Assembly: GCA_031550525.1 (NCBI GenBank)
Contig: JAVBON010000023.1
Location: forward strand, 1 to 64,000
Origin: WRHT01 sp031550525
GTDB taxonomy: Bacteria; Desulfobacterota; Desulfovibrionia; Desulfovibrionales; Desulfovibrionaceae
DNA: 64,000 nucleotides
Direction: 5' to 3'
The position numbers and the translations under genes are program-made. The notes under the pieces were generated by a model that saw only the letters and a list, made by a program, of their open reading frames with translations, was not told where the DNA came from and ran no database searches. Positions within the stretch are counted from its first letter, which is position 1; every line of letters begins with the position of its first letter. Below are positions 9,058 through 17,465 of this stretch, in pieces.

Positions 9058-11382
9058 GTGCAATTTTTTGAGCAGATCGCAAAAGAACTGGGTATAGCTC
9101 CAGGCCAGGCCAAAGCCGTGGCGGCTCTTTTAGACGAGGGCGCCACCATTCCTTTTATAGCCCGTTACCGTAAAGAGGCGCACGGCTCTTTGGATGAGGT
9201 GGCCGTAACCGCCGTGCGAGACAGGCTAACGCAACTGCGCGAGCTGGAAGCAAGGCGTCAGGCTATTCTTGCCTCGCTGGCCGAGCGGGAACTGCTTGGC
9301 GATGAATTGCGCGGCAGCGTTATGGCCGCAAGCACCATGGCCGCGCTGGAAGACGTGTACCTGCCCTACCGCCCCAAGCGGCGCACCCGCGCGACCATGG
9401 CCCGCGAAAAAGGCCTTGAGCCTCTGGCTTTGACACTGCTGGCGCAAAGCGCGTCGCTTGTGCCGGAAAAAGCGGCGGAACCCTTTGTGGATGCGGAAAA
9501 AGACGTGGATTCCGCCGCCGCTGCCCTAGCCGGAGCCCGCGATATTATTGCGGAAATGGCAAGCGAAAACGGCCCGGCCCGCGCCGCCATGCGCGATTTT
9601 TTCGCCCGCAAGGCAACCGCCGCATCCAGCGTGGCCAAGGGCAAGGAGGAGGAAGGCGCGAAATTTCGCGACTATTTCGACTGGCAGGAGAATGCCGCCA
9701 AGGCTGCGGGGCATCGCCTGCTCGCCATGTTGCGCGGCGAGGCCGAGGGCTTTTTGACCCTGCGCTTCCTGCCCGAAGCTGAAGCGGCCCTCGCTATTTT
9801 TCGCGGCATGTTCGTAAAAAATTCTTCTCCAGCAGGCGAGCAGGTTCGCGAGGCCGTGGACGACGGCTATAAACGCCTGCTGGCCCCTGCTCTGGAAACG
9901 GAACTGCGCGGGTTTTTGCGCGGCAAAGCCGAAAGCGAGGCCATTGGCGTATTCGCCAAAAACCTGCGCCAGCTTCTGCTGGCCTCGCCTCTGGGGCAAA
10001 AACGGGTGCTGGCCATAGACCCCGGCTTCCGCACCGGCTGCAAGGTTGTGTGCCTGGATGCGCAGGGCTCGCTTTTGCACCACGACCTCATCTATATTAT
10101 GAGCGAGGAGCAACAAAAAAATGCCGGGGAAAAAATCCGCAAGCTCGCCGCCGCCCACAAGGCCGAGGCTATCGCCATTGGCAACGGCACGGCGGGGCGC
10201 GAGACGGAAACCCTTGTACGCTCGCTGCGTCTTTCCCTTCCTGTGCTTGTGGTAAGCGAAAGCGGGGCCAGCGTGTATTCCGCCTCGGAAACAGCGCGGC
10301 GCGAGTTCCCCGACCTCGACCTGACGGTGCGCGGGGCCGTTTCCATAGGCCGCAGGCTTATGGACCCATTGGCGGAACTGGTAAAAATAGACCCCAAAGC
10401 CATTGGCGTGGGCCAGTACCAACATGATGTGGACCAGACCGCCCTTAAAAAGAGCCTGGACGATGTGGTGGAAAGCTGCGTGAACGCGGTGGGGGTGGAA
10501 GTAAACACGGCCAGCGTGGAGCTTTTGACGCATGTTTCCGGCCTGGGCCCGGCCCTTGCCAAGGCTGTTGTGGCCTGGCGCGAGGCCAACGGCCCCTTTG
10601 CCCGGCGTAAAGATTTGCAAAAAGTGCCGCGTTTGGGGCCAAAAGCTTTTGAGCAGGCCGCCGGTTTTTTACGCATTCGCAGCGGGGACAACCCGCTGGA
10701 TGCCTCGGCCGTGCACCCAGAATCGTACGGTATTGTGGAGGCAATGGCTAAAAATATCGGATGCGCCGTGCCGGATCTTTTGTCCAATCCGCAAATGCGG
10801 CGAAAAATAAGAGTGGAAGATTATGTGACGGAAAACGTCGGCCTGCCCACACTCCGCGACATTATGGCCGAATTGGAAAAGCCCGGCCGCGACCCGCGCG
10901 AGGCCGTTGAGGCCTTCGCCTTTGCCGAGGGCGTCACCAGCCTTGAAGACCTTGAGCCCGGCATGCGCCTGCCGGGCATTATCACCAACGTAACCAATTT
11001 CGGAGCTTTTGTGGACATAGGCGTGCATCAGGACGGGCTGGTGCATATAAGCCAACTGGCCGACACCTTTGTAAGCGACCCGCACACAGTGGCGACCGTG
11101 CAGCAACAGGTAAGCGTAACCGTGCTGGAGGTGGATTCGGCCCGCAAGCGCATCTCCCTATCCATGCGCAAGAACCCGCAAGCGCCCGCAACAGGCGGAC
11201 AGACGCAAGGGCAAAGCCCCAGGCAGGAAAAAAAGCCGGAAACCGGCGGAGGCAAACCCCAACGCGGAGAAAAAGCGCCACCCGAAAGCCAGATGCGAAA
11301 TAAAGGCCCGCAAGAACGACCGGAACGTGAAGCCGGACACAGACCGTTTCAAGACATGCTCGCCAAGCTGGGCAAGGGTTAA
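9058..11382 (+). CDS. tex: Tex-family RNA-binding transcription accessory protein
   Basis: A 774-residue cytoplasmic Tex protein. It has the N-terminal helical region, a YqgF/RNase H-like domain beginning at LAIDPGFRTGCK (about residue 317), helix-hairpin-helix repeats (about 485-540) and an S1 RNA-binding domain (about 631-703). After that comes a low-complexity tail rich in Gln, Gly, Lys and Arg. I choose GTG at 9058, after AAAGGATTTTCGC, because it gives the normal VQFFEQIAKELG beginning; the frame is open further upstream. Tex binds nucleic acid and affects transcription. It has no functional link to its neighbours. Confidence 0.93.
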   Translation: MQFFEQIAKELGIAPGQAKAVAALLDEGATIPFIARYRKEAHGSLDEVAVTAVRDRLTQLRELEARRQAILASLAERELLGDELRGSVMAASTMAALEDVYLPYRPKRRTRATMAREKGLEPLALTLLAQSASLVPEKAAEPFVDAEKDVDSAAAALAGARDIIAEMASENGPARAAMRDFFARKATAASSVAKGKEEEGAKFRDYFDWQENAAKAAGHRLLAMLRGEAEGFLTLRFLPEAEAALAIFRGMFVKNSSPAGEQVREAVDDGYKRLLAPALETELRGFLRGKAESEAIGVFAKNLRQLLLASPLGQKRVLAIDPGFRTGCKVVCLDAQGSLLHHDLIYIMSEEQQKNAGEKIRKLAAAHKAEAIAIGNGTAGRETETLVRSLRLSLPVLVVSESGASVYSASETARREFPDLDLTVRGAVSIGRRLMDPLAELVKIDPKAIGVGQYQHDVDQTALKKSLDDVVESCVNAVGVEVNTASVELLTHVSGLGPALAKAVVAWREANGPFARRKDLQKVPRLGPKAFEQAAGFLRIRSGDNPLDASAVHPESYGIVEAMAKNIGCAVPDLLSNPQMRRKIRVEDYVTENVGLPTLRDIMAELEKPGRDPREAVEAFAFAEGVTSLEDLEPGMRLPGIITNVTNFGAFVDIGVHQDGLVHISQLADTFVSDPHTVATVQQQVSVTVLEVDSARKRISLSMRKNPQAPATGGQTQGQSPRQEKKPETGGGKPQRGEKAPPESQMRNKGPQERPEREAGHRPFQDMLAKLGKG

Positions 11383-11421
11383 AGGCCGGAGCAGGTAAGC
11401 AATGAAAAGTCCCTTAAACAA

Positions 11422-14070
11422 TTACCCAATCACGGCACTAATCTGCTTATCAACCGTTCTGCCTTTTTCGTCTTCTTTAACCGCCATAAGGAACAGGCAC
11501 CGGCCATCACTTGTCTCTGCCCAAAGCTCGCCGATGTTCTGTTTTTCTTCGGTATCAGGCGAGCCTACCAAGTGAGCGCCTTTGTATTCAATAACAAGAA
11601 TGCGCCCGTCTTCGAGCTGAGCCACGAAGTCAGGATAAAATTTCCCGTCGTGCAGTGGTAGCCAGAACGAGCCGTCTTGCCTGTCCACGTTGCGTATCCA
11701 CCATTTTACTTTGGGGTGCATATCCAAAGCGCGGGCACAGTCGTATTCTTCGCCGGATGATTTCAAGTCACGGATGACCGTATGGTAATGCTTTTTGAAT
11801 GAGTAGCCCCGCTCAATATGCGGCTGGATATTTTCCGCATAACCATCGGTCGGGAACCTGTGCGGGTCATTGAAACTGATGCTGGCTTTCCTGTCCTGGC
11901 TGAAAAGAAGCTGCTGGTAGCCTTCCGCCAAGGCTTTTTGGCGCAAACGCGCGATTTTGGTTTTAAGAGTGGCGGCAAGCGCGTATTTTGCGCGGCAAAG
12001 CGTTTCAATATCAAATTTGCCGCGTTGCAGCAGAGAGTGAATGGAACGCCTGCAAAATTCCAATAATTCTTCCTGGCGCAGGTCATTCTGCCTGCACTGC
12101 CTGTCCAGCCAGCGCGACAGGCCGCGCTCGTCCCAGGTGTTGGATGACGCCAGCAAAGAAAATTGCACCTGCTCATCAACCTGAGAGTAGCGCATCTTCT
12201 CGCCTTCAAGGTCAAAAATGAATGTTTTCGCGCTCTCGGCATAGTCAAATTCGTCTTCTGTCAAGCCATCGCCATATTTGAGCGGCGACCAATCCGTTGC
12301 CATGAGGATGGTTTCGGCCTCCGGCAGCTCCAAAGAGCCCAATATTTCAATTTTGAGCTGGCCTACAGTAAAAGCCTGCCCCTTTTGGGCGGGAGATGAC
12401 GCGCGGCTGTGCCATTCCTGCACGCGGTGAATGGCCACCTTGCGGCGAATGCTTGCTTCTTCTTTGGGGGCAGCCGCAATCAGAATATTTTCCGCTGCCT
12501 CTGAAATGCCGCCAGTAAGCTTTACCGTAACACCGCCGGAAACGTTGCTCGTAATGGTTACCTGCTTGCGCTCTTCTTCGGTAAGCTCATCAAGCTTGGG
12601 GGCGGCTGGAAGATCCAGCTCAAGCGTCGGGGCGGCAGCCCTTGGCACTTCACGAAAGAGAGGCAAGGAGCCGGGGTCAAAACCGGGCAGCGTTAACTGC
12701 GGGTTTCGCAACAGGCTTTCAGCGGCTTCTTCCTCATTAAAGCCCATATTGATAAGCCGGTCGTACATGCTATCGGCCGCCGCCGCAAACGAATGAGAAA
12801 TAACGTGGGCATAGGCGTTGTTCAGTTCCGGCACAGGGCGCTTTTTGGCATAGGGCATACGCATAACGCGTCCCAAAAGCTGCTCTACATCCACTGCCGA
12901 CTGAATGTTGGCAACGGAGCAGAACACATAGGCGAAAGAGCAGTCCCAGCCTTCTTTCAACGCCTCAATGGTGATTACATAGTTGATAGGGCAGGTTTTG
13001 TCGAAAAGGTTTATGTCGTCCAGTTCCCGCTGCTCGCCCGTGGCAACGGCGATTTCAGATTCCGCCACGCCTTCGTTTTCCAGCAAGTGGCGTTTCACAG
13101 CGTCCACGGTGTGCTGGCGGTCTTTCTTTTCCGCTTGTATAAGCACAATGGGGCGGATGTAGCCTAAAGTATCCTTGGCGGCCGAAGCTACAAGCGCCTT
13201 TCTGGTTTGCACGGCTCCGTTAATGGCCTGTTCCCAGTTTGTGTGCTCGGTTAGCATGAAGGGGAGCTTGACCATCTCCTCTTCTTTAAGCGACGAGGCA
13301 TACACGCGATACAGCACGTTGCTGTCTACCGGCGTTGCCGTCATCTCAATCACGCACGATGGATTAATGCGCCGCATCATCTCGCCGCTCAAGCTGGAAA
13401 TAGCCTTGTGGGCTTCATCCACAATAACCAGCGGGCGCAGTTGGTGCAGAATATTAACGAATGAATAAACAACCTCTCCGTCCGGCGTTCTGTCCAGCCC
13501 CGGCGTGTTGTTGGGCAGCGCCTTGAAGTGCGGTTCAAAATTTTCGTTGTGGCCGTACACTTTTCTGGCTTCCTTGTTGGAGTCGGAAACGCGCAGGGCC
13601 TGCATGGTGGCTACAATTATACAAGCTTTGCCTGACAAATCTTTGGGCCGGATGTTGTTGATGTCTTCAATGTCAAAAACGGCGACGCTGTCTTGCCCAA
13701 AAGCATCGTTTAGGGCTTCGCGGTAGGGGTGCGAAGGATTTTTCAGGGCTTCCGCAGTTTGCGCGCGAATCATGCTTGTAGGAACAAGCCAGAGAACAAG
13801 CGGAAAATCCCTATCCATAAAATTACCGGCGGAAATCTGCACGGCATGTGAGGCCAGCAATGTTTTGCCGCCGCCCGTGGGGAGGCGCAAGCAAATGTAG
13901 GGAACATCATCAAGTTCCCAACGGTGTTTATAGAGTTGGGGTAATTTGTCCGTGGGGTTTTCCGCCACATACCTTTCAAACGCGTCTTTGGGGCCGATAA
14001 CACGCGCGAGTTTCAAATAATCTTCTAGGGCGGCAAGGGTGCGTTGCTGATAATTTTTGAGCGTAACCAT
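11422..14070 (-). CDS. res: Type III restriction endonuclease, Res subunit
   Basis: An 882-residue helicase-nuclease. It has Walker A LPTGGGKT (63-70), DEAH box (218-221), TATP (244-247) and a C-terminal PD-(D/E)xK-type site: PDF near 813-815 and EYK near 828-830, matching the Res family. Res cuts DNA after ATP-driven translocation from unmodified sites recognised by its Mod partner. It starts four bases after the mod stop, with AAGGA nine bases before the ATG. The gene looks intact. It closes the operon mrr-like, mod, res. Confidence 0.9.
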   Translation of the reverse strand: MVTLKNYQQRTLAALEDYLKLARVIGPKDAFERYVAENPTDKLPQLYKHRWELDDVPYICLRLPTGGGKTLLASHAVQISAGNFMDRDFPLVLWLVPTSMIRAQTAEALKNPSHPYREALNDAFGQDSVAVFDIEDINNIRPKDLSGKACIIVATMQALRVSDSNKEARKVYGHNENFEPHFKALPNNTPGLDRTPDGEVVYSFVNILHQLRPLVIVDEAHKAISSLSGEMMRRINPSCVIEMTATPVDSNVLYRVYASSLKEEEMVKLPFMLTEHTNWEQAINGAVQTRKALVASAAKDTLGYIRPIVLIQAEKKDRQHTVDAVKRHLLENEGVAESEIAVATGEQRELDDINLFDKTCPINYVITIEALKEGWDCSFAYVFCSVANIQSAVDVEQLLGRVMRMPYAKKRPVPELNNAYAHVISHSFAAAADSMYDRLINMGFNEEEAAESLLRNPQLTLPGFDPGSLPLFREVPRAAAPTLELDLPAAPKLDELTEEERKQVTITSNVSGGVTVKLTGGISEAAENILIAAAPKEEASIRRKVAIHRVQEWHSRASSPAQKGQAFTVGQLKIEILGSLELPEAETILMATDWSPLKYGDGLTEDEFDYAESAKTFIFDLEGEKMRYSQVDEQVQFSLLASSNTWDERGLSRWLDRQCRQNDLRQEELLEFCRRSIHSLLQRGKFDIETLCRAKYALAATLKTKIARLRQKALAEGYQQLLFSQDRKASISFNDPHRFPTDGYAENIQPHIERGYSFKKHYHTVIRDLKSSGEEYDCARALDMHPKVKWWIRNVDRQDGSFWLPLHDGKFYPDFVAQLEDGRILVIEYKGAHLVGSPDTEEKQNIGELWAETSDGRCLFLMAVKEDEKGRTVDKQISAVIG

Positions 14071-14073
14071 AAC

Positions 14074-15591
14074 CTAGCGTCCTTTAATATCGTAAGGCGT
14101 GTGTTTGAAGGTTATATCAAGCTGTTTAAGCCTGGTGGGGCTGAACAGACAGCGTTCGCCGTAAATGACTTTCGGCCCGGCATGCTCCGGCAATACGTCT
14201 AAAATTTTGCTGGTTAAAACGTTGCCGCCCTGAACGCTTTTATCTTTGAGAATACCGTTAAAAAGCAGGTAGTACGCGGTATTGTCATGGACGCCAAGCA
14301 ATGGATTTTGCTCACCCGCCTCCTGCCCGCGCCAAGGCGTTCTGGTTTCAGAAAACCACACATGCGCGGCAAGCTGGGGAAAGCGAATGCCTTTGCTGAT
14401 TTGCCCGTTGTCGTCAAAAATGGCTTCGCCCAGACGATAGAAGCGGAAACCGCCCCCGCCTTGCCATTCAACGGCCTTGGATATGCCGCCCTGTTCGCCT
14501 TCAACAACTTTTTGTAAACGCGGAATGCAGTGCGTGACCGCATGCTCGCCTATTTCAATGCCTATATAGCGGCGCCCCATTTTATGGGCCACGGAGGCCG
14601 TGGTGCCAGAGCCAAGGAAGGAGTCGAGGATAAGGTCGCCGGGGTTGGTGGCTATGTGCAGTACGCGCTGGATAAGGCGTTCTGGTTTGGGGGTGCCGAA
14701 GACATCATGCCCGAAAAGAGCCACAATTTCTTTTTTGGCATCTTGGGTGTGCCCAACTTCTTCATGTAACCAGAGCGTTTGAGGGACGATTCCTTCTTTT
14801 ACATCCGTTAAAAAACGCTTTAGCCTAGGAACGCCATTTCCATCTTTTCCCCACCATATACGGTTATTTTTTTGTAAAGAATCAAAGCTTTCTTGGGAAA
14901 AACGCCAGAATGTTCCGGGGGGAGGTCCTTCAATTACCCTACCACTAGGGCAAGTAATTGGGTATTTGCCTAGACCATAATAATTGCGTGCACTTAAATC
15001 TCCAGAGGTCCAAGGCCCTCGTGGATCATTGTCTGGATTTTTATAGGCCCTATTTTGCTTTTCCGTTCTTGGCATTTGGTTTGGTACAAAATATTCCACA
15101 TTCTTCGCATAGATAACTATGTAATCATGATCTTCGGAAAAAAATTTTGCAGAATTTTTGGGAGAGAAATTTTTTTGCCAAATAGCTTTAGTAATAAAAT
15201 TTTTTCTTCCAAAAATTTCATCCATTACAACCTTAAGATAATGTCCTTCATTGTCATCGCAACTCACCCAAATACTCCCATCCTCACTCAACAACTCCCG
15301 CAATATTTCCAAGCGTGGATACATCATGGACAACCACACTGTATGCTCAAGGTTGTCGTCGTAATGCTCAAACGCGCTACGGGTATTGTACGGAGGATCA
15401 ATATAGATGCATTTAACCTTGCCGGCATAATAGGGCAGCAGGGCTTTCAAGCCGTCAAGGTTGTCGCCTTGAATGAGCATGTTTTCCGTATTGGCATCGC
15501 CGTATGTCTCAACATGGTCGAGCAGGCGATACGGGGCAAGGCCGGAGGTTTTAAGGTCGTTTTCGCGTGTAAGCCAGTGGAGTATGGGCAT
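14074..15591 (-). CDS. mod: Type III site-specific DNA methyltransferase, Mod subunit
   Basis: A 505-residue amino-methyltransferase. The catalytic DPPY (65-68) precedes the AdoMet-binding FLGSGT (325-330), the beta-class order with the target-recognition domain between them, as in Type III Mod enzymes. It would set the sequence specificity for both methylation and cleavage. The ATG lies five bases after the stop of the Mrr-like gene. The middle of the gene (about 14.9-15.25 kb, residues about 115-230) is visibly more AT-rich than either catalytic end, consistent with an exchanged recognition domain. It is somewhat shorter than many Mod proteins but holds all motifs I looked for. Confidence 0.9.
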   Translation of the reverse strand: MPILHWLTRENDLKTSGLAPYRLLDHVETYGDANTENMLIQGDNLDGLKALLPYYAGKVKCIYIDPPYNTRSAFEHYDDNLEHTVWLSMMYPRLEILRELLSEDGSIWVSCDDNEGHYLKVVMDEIFGRKNFITKAIWQKNFSPKNSAKFFSEDHDYIVIYAKNVEYFVPNQMPRTEKQNRAYKNPDNDPRGPWTSGDLSARNYYGLGKYPITCPSGRVIEGPPPGTFWRFSQESFDSLQKNNRIWWGKDGNGVPRLKRFLTDVKEGIVPQTLWLHEEVGHTQDAKKEIVALFGHDVFGTPKPERLIQRVLHIATNPGDLILDSFLGSGTTASVAHKMGRRYIGIEIGEHAVTHCIPRLQKVVEGEQGGISKAVEWQGGGGFRFYRLGEAIFDDNGQISKGIRFPQLAAHVWFSETRTPWRGQEAGEQNPLLGVHDNTAYYLLFNGILKDKSVQGGNVLTSKILDVLPEHAGPKVIYGERCLFSPTRLKQLDITFKHTPYDIKGR

Positions 15592-15596
15592 GGGGG

Positions 15597-16457
15597 CTAT
15601 ATTCCTTCAAACCATTTGGTATCAATTTCAACCTGCTCAACCATTTCAATTTTTACGCCCAGCCTGTGGCTTTTGAGCATTTCCGCCAACATTTCCCCGT
15701 CAATTAGATCTATGGCGGGCGCGCCGTCACGGGTGGCCTCATTTATGGCGTCACGTGTGAATGTGCCGGTGGTAACAAAAACGCCTTTATCGGCCCTACC
15801 AACCATCGCGCCGCGAAAGTCACGAATATCGCCGGGGCCGACACTGCCCTGGTAGCGTTTGCACTGAAAAACAACGTGATAACTCAAAATGCCTTGCAAA
15901 CGCAGTATCCCTTTGCCGTCAATGCCGCCGTCACCGGAGCGCCCCGTTACTTCCACCTGAACAAAGCCGTTTTCGCGCAGCAAGCGCTTAGTAAGGCGCT
16001 CAAAGGCATCGGGCTTCATCGACAAAAGCGTCTGGTGCAGCGTATCCTTCCATGCGGTTTCAAAGGCGGCTTCCAGTTCCACCGGGCTCAAGTTTTCTTG
16101 GGGAGCGCAGTTGCCTTTAGATTTTTTGGCTTTTCTTTCTTGCGCGGCAGCTTGCACAATTTGGGCGGGGACTATTTTTTGCCCCGGCTGGTAATTGCTT
16201 GTGAAAGCCCAAACGCCACGTGCCGAATTTGTAAGAAGGCCATACTTTTTCAAGTAGGTGCGCGACCATGCAAGGCGGTACTCAAGCTCTGTCTGGCTGG
16301 ATTTTGCAGGGTCGTGCATTTTGGAAGTGACGCTCTCCGGCAATTTGAGCTGTTTTATTACCTCGGCCGCAATCTCTTCAATGCCGCCGGAACCGCCAAG
16401 CGCTTCCAAGGCTTTCATGGTCGGTTCCATCAACTGGTCGAATGTTGGCATCTGCAT
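15597..16457 (-). CDS. Mrr-like restriction endonuclease
   Basis: A 286-residue protein with an Mrr-type N-terminal winged-helix domain (PTFDQLMEPTMKALEALGG onward, then a second conserved stretch ending near residue 95). The C-terminal nuclease carries GDGGIDGKG and VVFQCKRY, the D-Xn-QxK variant of PD-(D/E)xK found in Mrr. Classical Mrr cuts methylated DNA. Here it heads an operon with a Type III mod and res, separated from mod by five bases. It may be a third subunit, an accessory nuclease, or a brake on foreign methylation. Confidence 0.88.
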   Translation of the reverse strand: MQMPTFDQLMEPTMKALEALGGSGGIEEIAAEVIKQLKLPESVTSKMHDPAKSSQTELEYRLAWSRTYLKKYGLLTNSARGVWAFTSNYQPGQKIVPAQIVQAAAQERKAKKSKGNCAPQENLSPVELEAAFETAWKDTLHQTLLSMKPDAFERLTKRLLRENGFVQVEVTGRSGDGGIDGKGILRLQGILSYHVVFQCKRYQGSVGPGDIRDFRGAMVGRADKGVFVTTGTFTRDAINEATRDGAPAIDLIDGEMLAEMLKSHRLGVKIEMVEQVEIDTKWFEGI

Positions 16458-16835
16458 GGTAAGGCATCCCTTATTCTGTCGCCGTAAGTTCGCTTTTAAA
16501 AATATTGCGCCCGCCCCGCCTTGCCGGGATGATCCGCATCAAAACAAAAATTGTAAAACTAATATGCCATAGTGTAGCGTAATAACTTGTGTAACACAAT
16601 TTATCATGGTTTGTCCTCTTGGTAACTGAGCAAACAAAAGGGCTTATGTGTAAACTATTACCTCTTAAACAGCGCAATAACAGGCATAAGAGATTGGGCG
16701 AAGCCACACTGCGCCCAACCATGGGCTCTACTTTGAAGAACTACTAAAAGTGGGATGACTATCGAAGTAGCTGTTAAAAAGATTGCCTCATAGCAAAGGC
16801 CTTTTCGCCCTCTACCCGCGTCAGAATGAATAAAA
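16458..16835. other. AT-rich upstream region of restriction operon
   Basis: These 378 bases are more AT-rich than the surroundings and hold no convincing gene. They should contain the promoter of the restriction operon, but I could not place a clear -10/-35 pair. The change in composition fits the right border of a transferred island ending near the tRNA. Confidence 0.4.
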
Positions 16836-16876
16836 ATCAGGGTTATCAAGGCTTTTGAAACCTTGATAACCCTGAT
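16836..16876 (-). terminator. Rho-independent terminator of tRNA-Ser
   Basis: A perfect 16-bp stem, CCTTGATAACCCTGAT paired with its complement around a nine-base loop, followed on the minus strand by a T-run (GATTTTTATT). It lies just 3' of the tRNA-Ser gene. Confidence 0.85.
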
Positions 16877-16889
16877 GATTCTTGCTTGA

Positions 16890-16983
16890 TGGCGGAGAGG
16901 GTGGGATTCGAACCCACGTACCGGGATTAACCGATAACTCGATTTCGAGTCGAGCGCGTTACGGCCAGCTTCGCTACCTCTCC
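16890..16983 (-). tRNA. tRNA-Ser(CGA)
   Basis: The minus strand folds as a serine tRNA. The acceptor stem is GGAGAGG/CCTCTCC with discriminator G and an encoded CCA. The anticodon loop CTCGAAA gives anticodon CGA (codon UCG). There is a long variable arm and a canonical GGTTCGAATCC T-arm. Serine tRNAs are common integration sites, and the AT-rich restriction island lies on its 3' side, but I see no direct repeat of the tRNA 3' end within the window. Confidence 0.95.
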
Positions 16984-17255
16984 GTTATGGCGCTCCGCTG
17001 TGCGCGGTTGCGGCATGGAGCGCTCTTATAGGATATTTTGCCGCGCTTGGCAACAATCAGCTTTCGGTTCCGCCGTATCGGCGCGGGGCTGGTTTTATTT
17101 TGTTTCCGCTTTTGCCGTCTTTATGCAAGGCAGGCCTTGGCATAAGGTCTGCATGGCTTTATGCCAAGATTACGCGCTTTGCGTAACGTCTTACCCGCTC
17201 CAAATCGGACCTGCCAAGCCTCATTTGGGGCATGCCATTACTCGTGCCAGCCCGG

Positions 17256-17465
17256 TTTCTCTTTGTCGCAGGCTCGCCCGTCTTTATCACAATCTTGCCC
17301 ATCTTTACCACAGGCTTGATCATCTTTATCGCGGACTTGGTCATCTTTATTACAATCTTGCTCATCTTTATTACAGGCTTACCCGTCTTTATTACAATCT
17401 TGCTCACCTTTAGCACAGGTTTGACCATCTTTGCGGCAGTACTGCCCACCTTCGCGCCAGGCCCG
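17256..17465. repeat. 21-bp tandem repeat array, about ten units
   Basis: Ten head-to-tail 21-bp units, with consensus near CCCATCTTTATCACAGGCTTG on the plus strand; the outermost units are degenerate. Read on the minus strand in the frame of the neighbouring membrane-protein gene, each unit encodes a heptapeptide of the form QxCxKDG. The gene's stop codon lies inside the array, between units, and comes from one base (CAA in other units, TAA here). The unit length is a multiple of three, as expected of an array that arose within coding sequence. There are no spacers, so it is not CRISPR. Confidence 0.9.

Noticed and set aside
8617..9063. Minus-strand frame between the Lrp gene and tex
   Set aside because: No ribosome-binding site, no recognisable domain, and it overlaps the starts of both flanking genes.
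16890..16983. tRNA-Ser as attachment site of the element at 23-26 kb
   Set aside because: The integrase remnant is about 9 kb away with unrelated genes between, and no direct repeat of the tRNA 3' end was seen.
17256..17465. Possible CRISPR array
   Set aside because: The 21-bp units are contiguous without spacers and in frame with a gene; no cas genes nearby.
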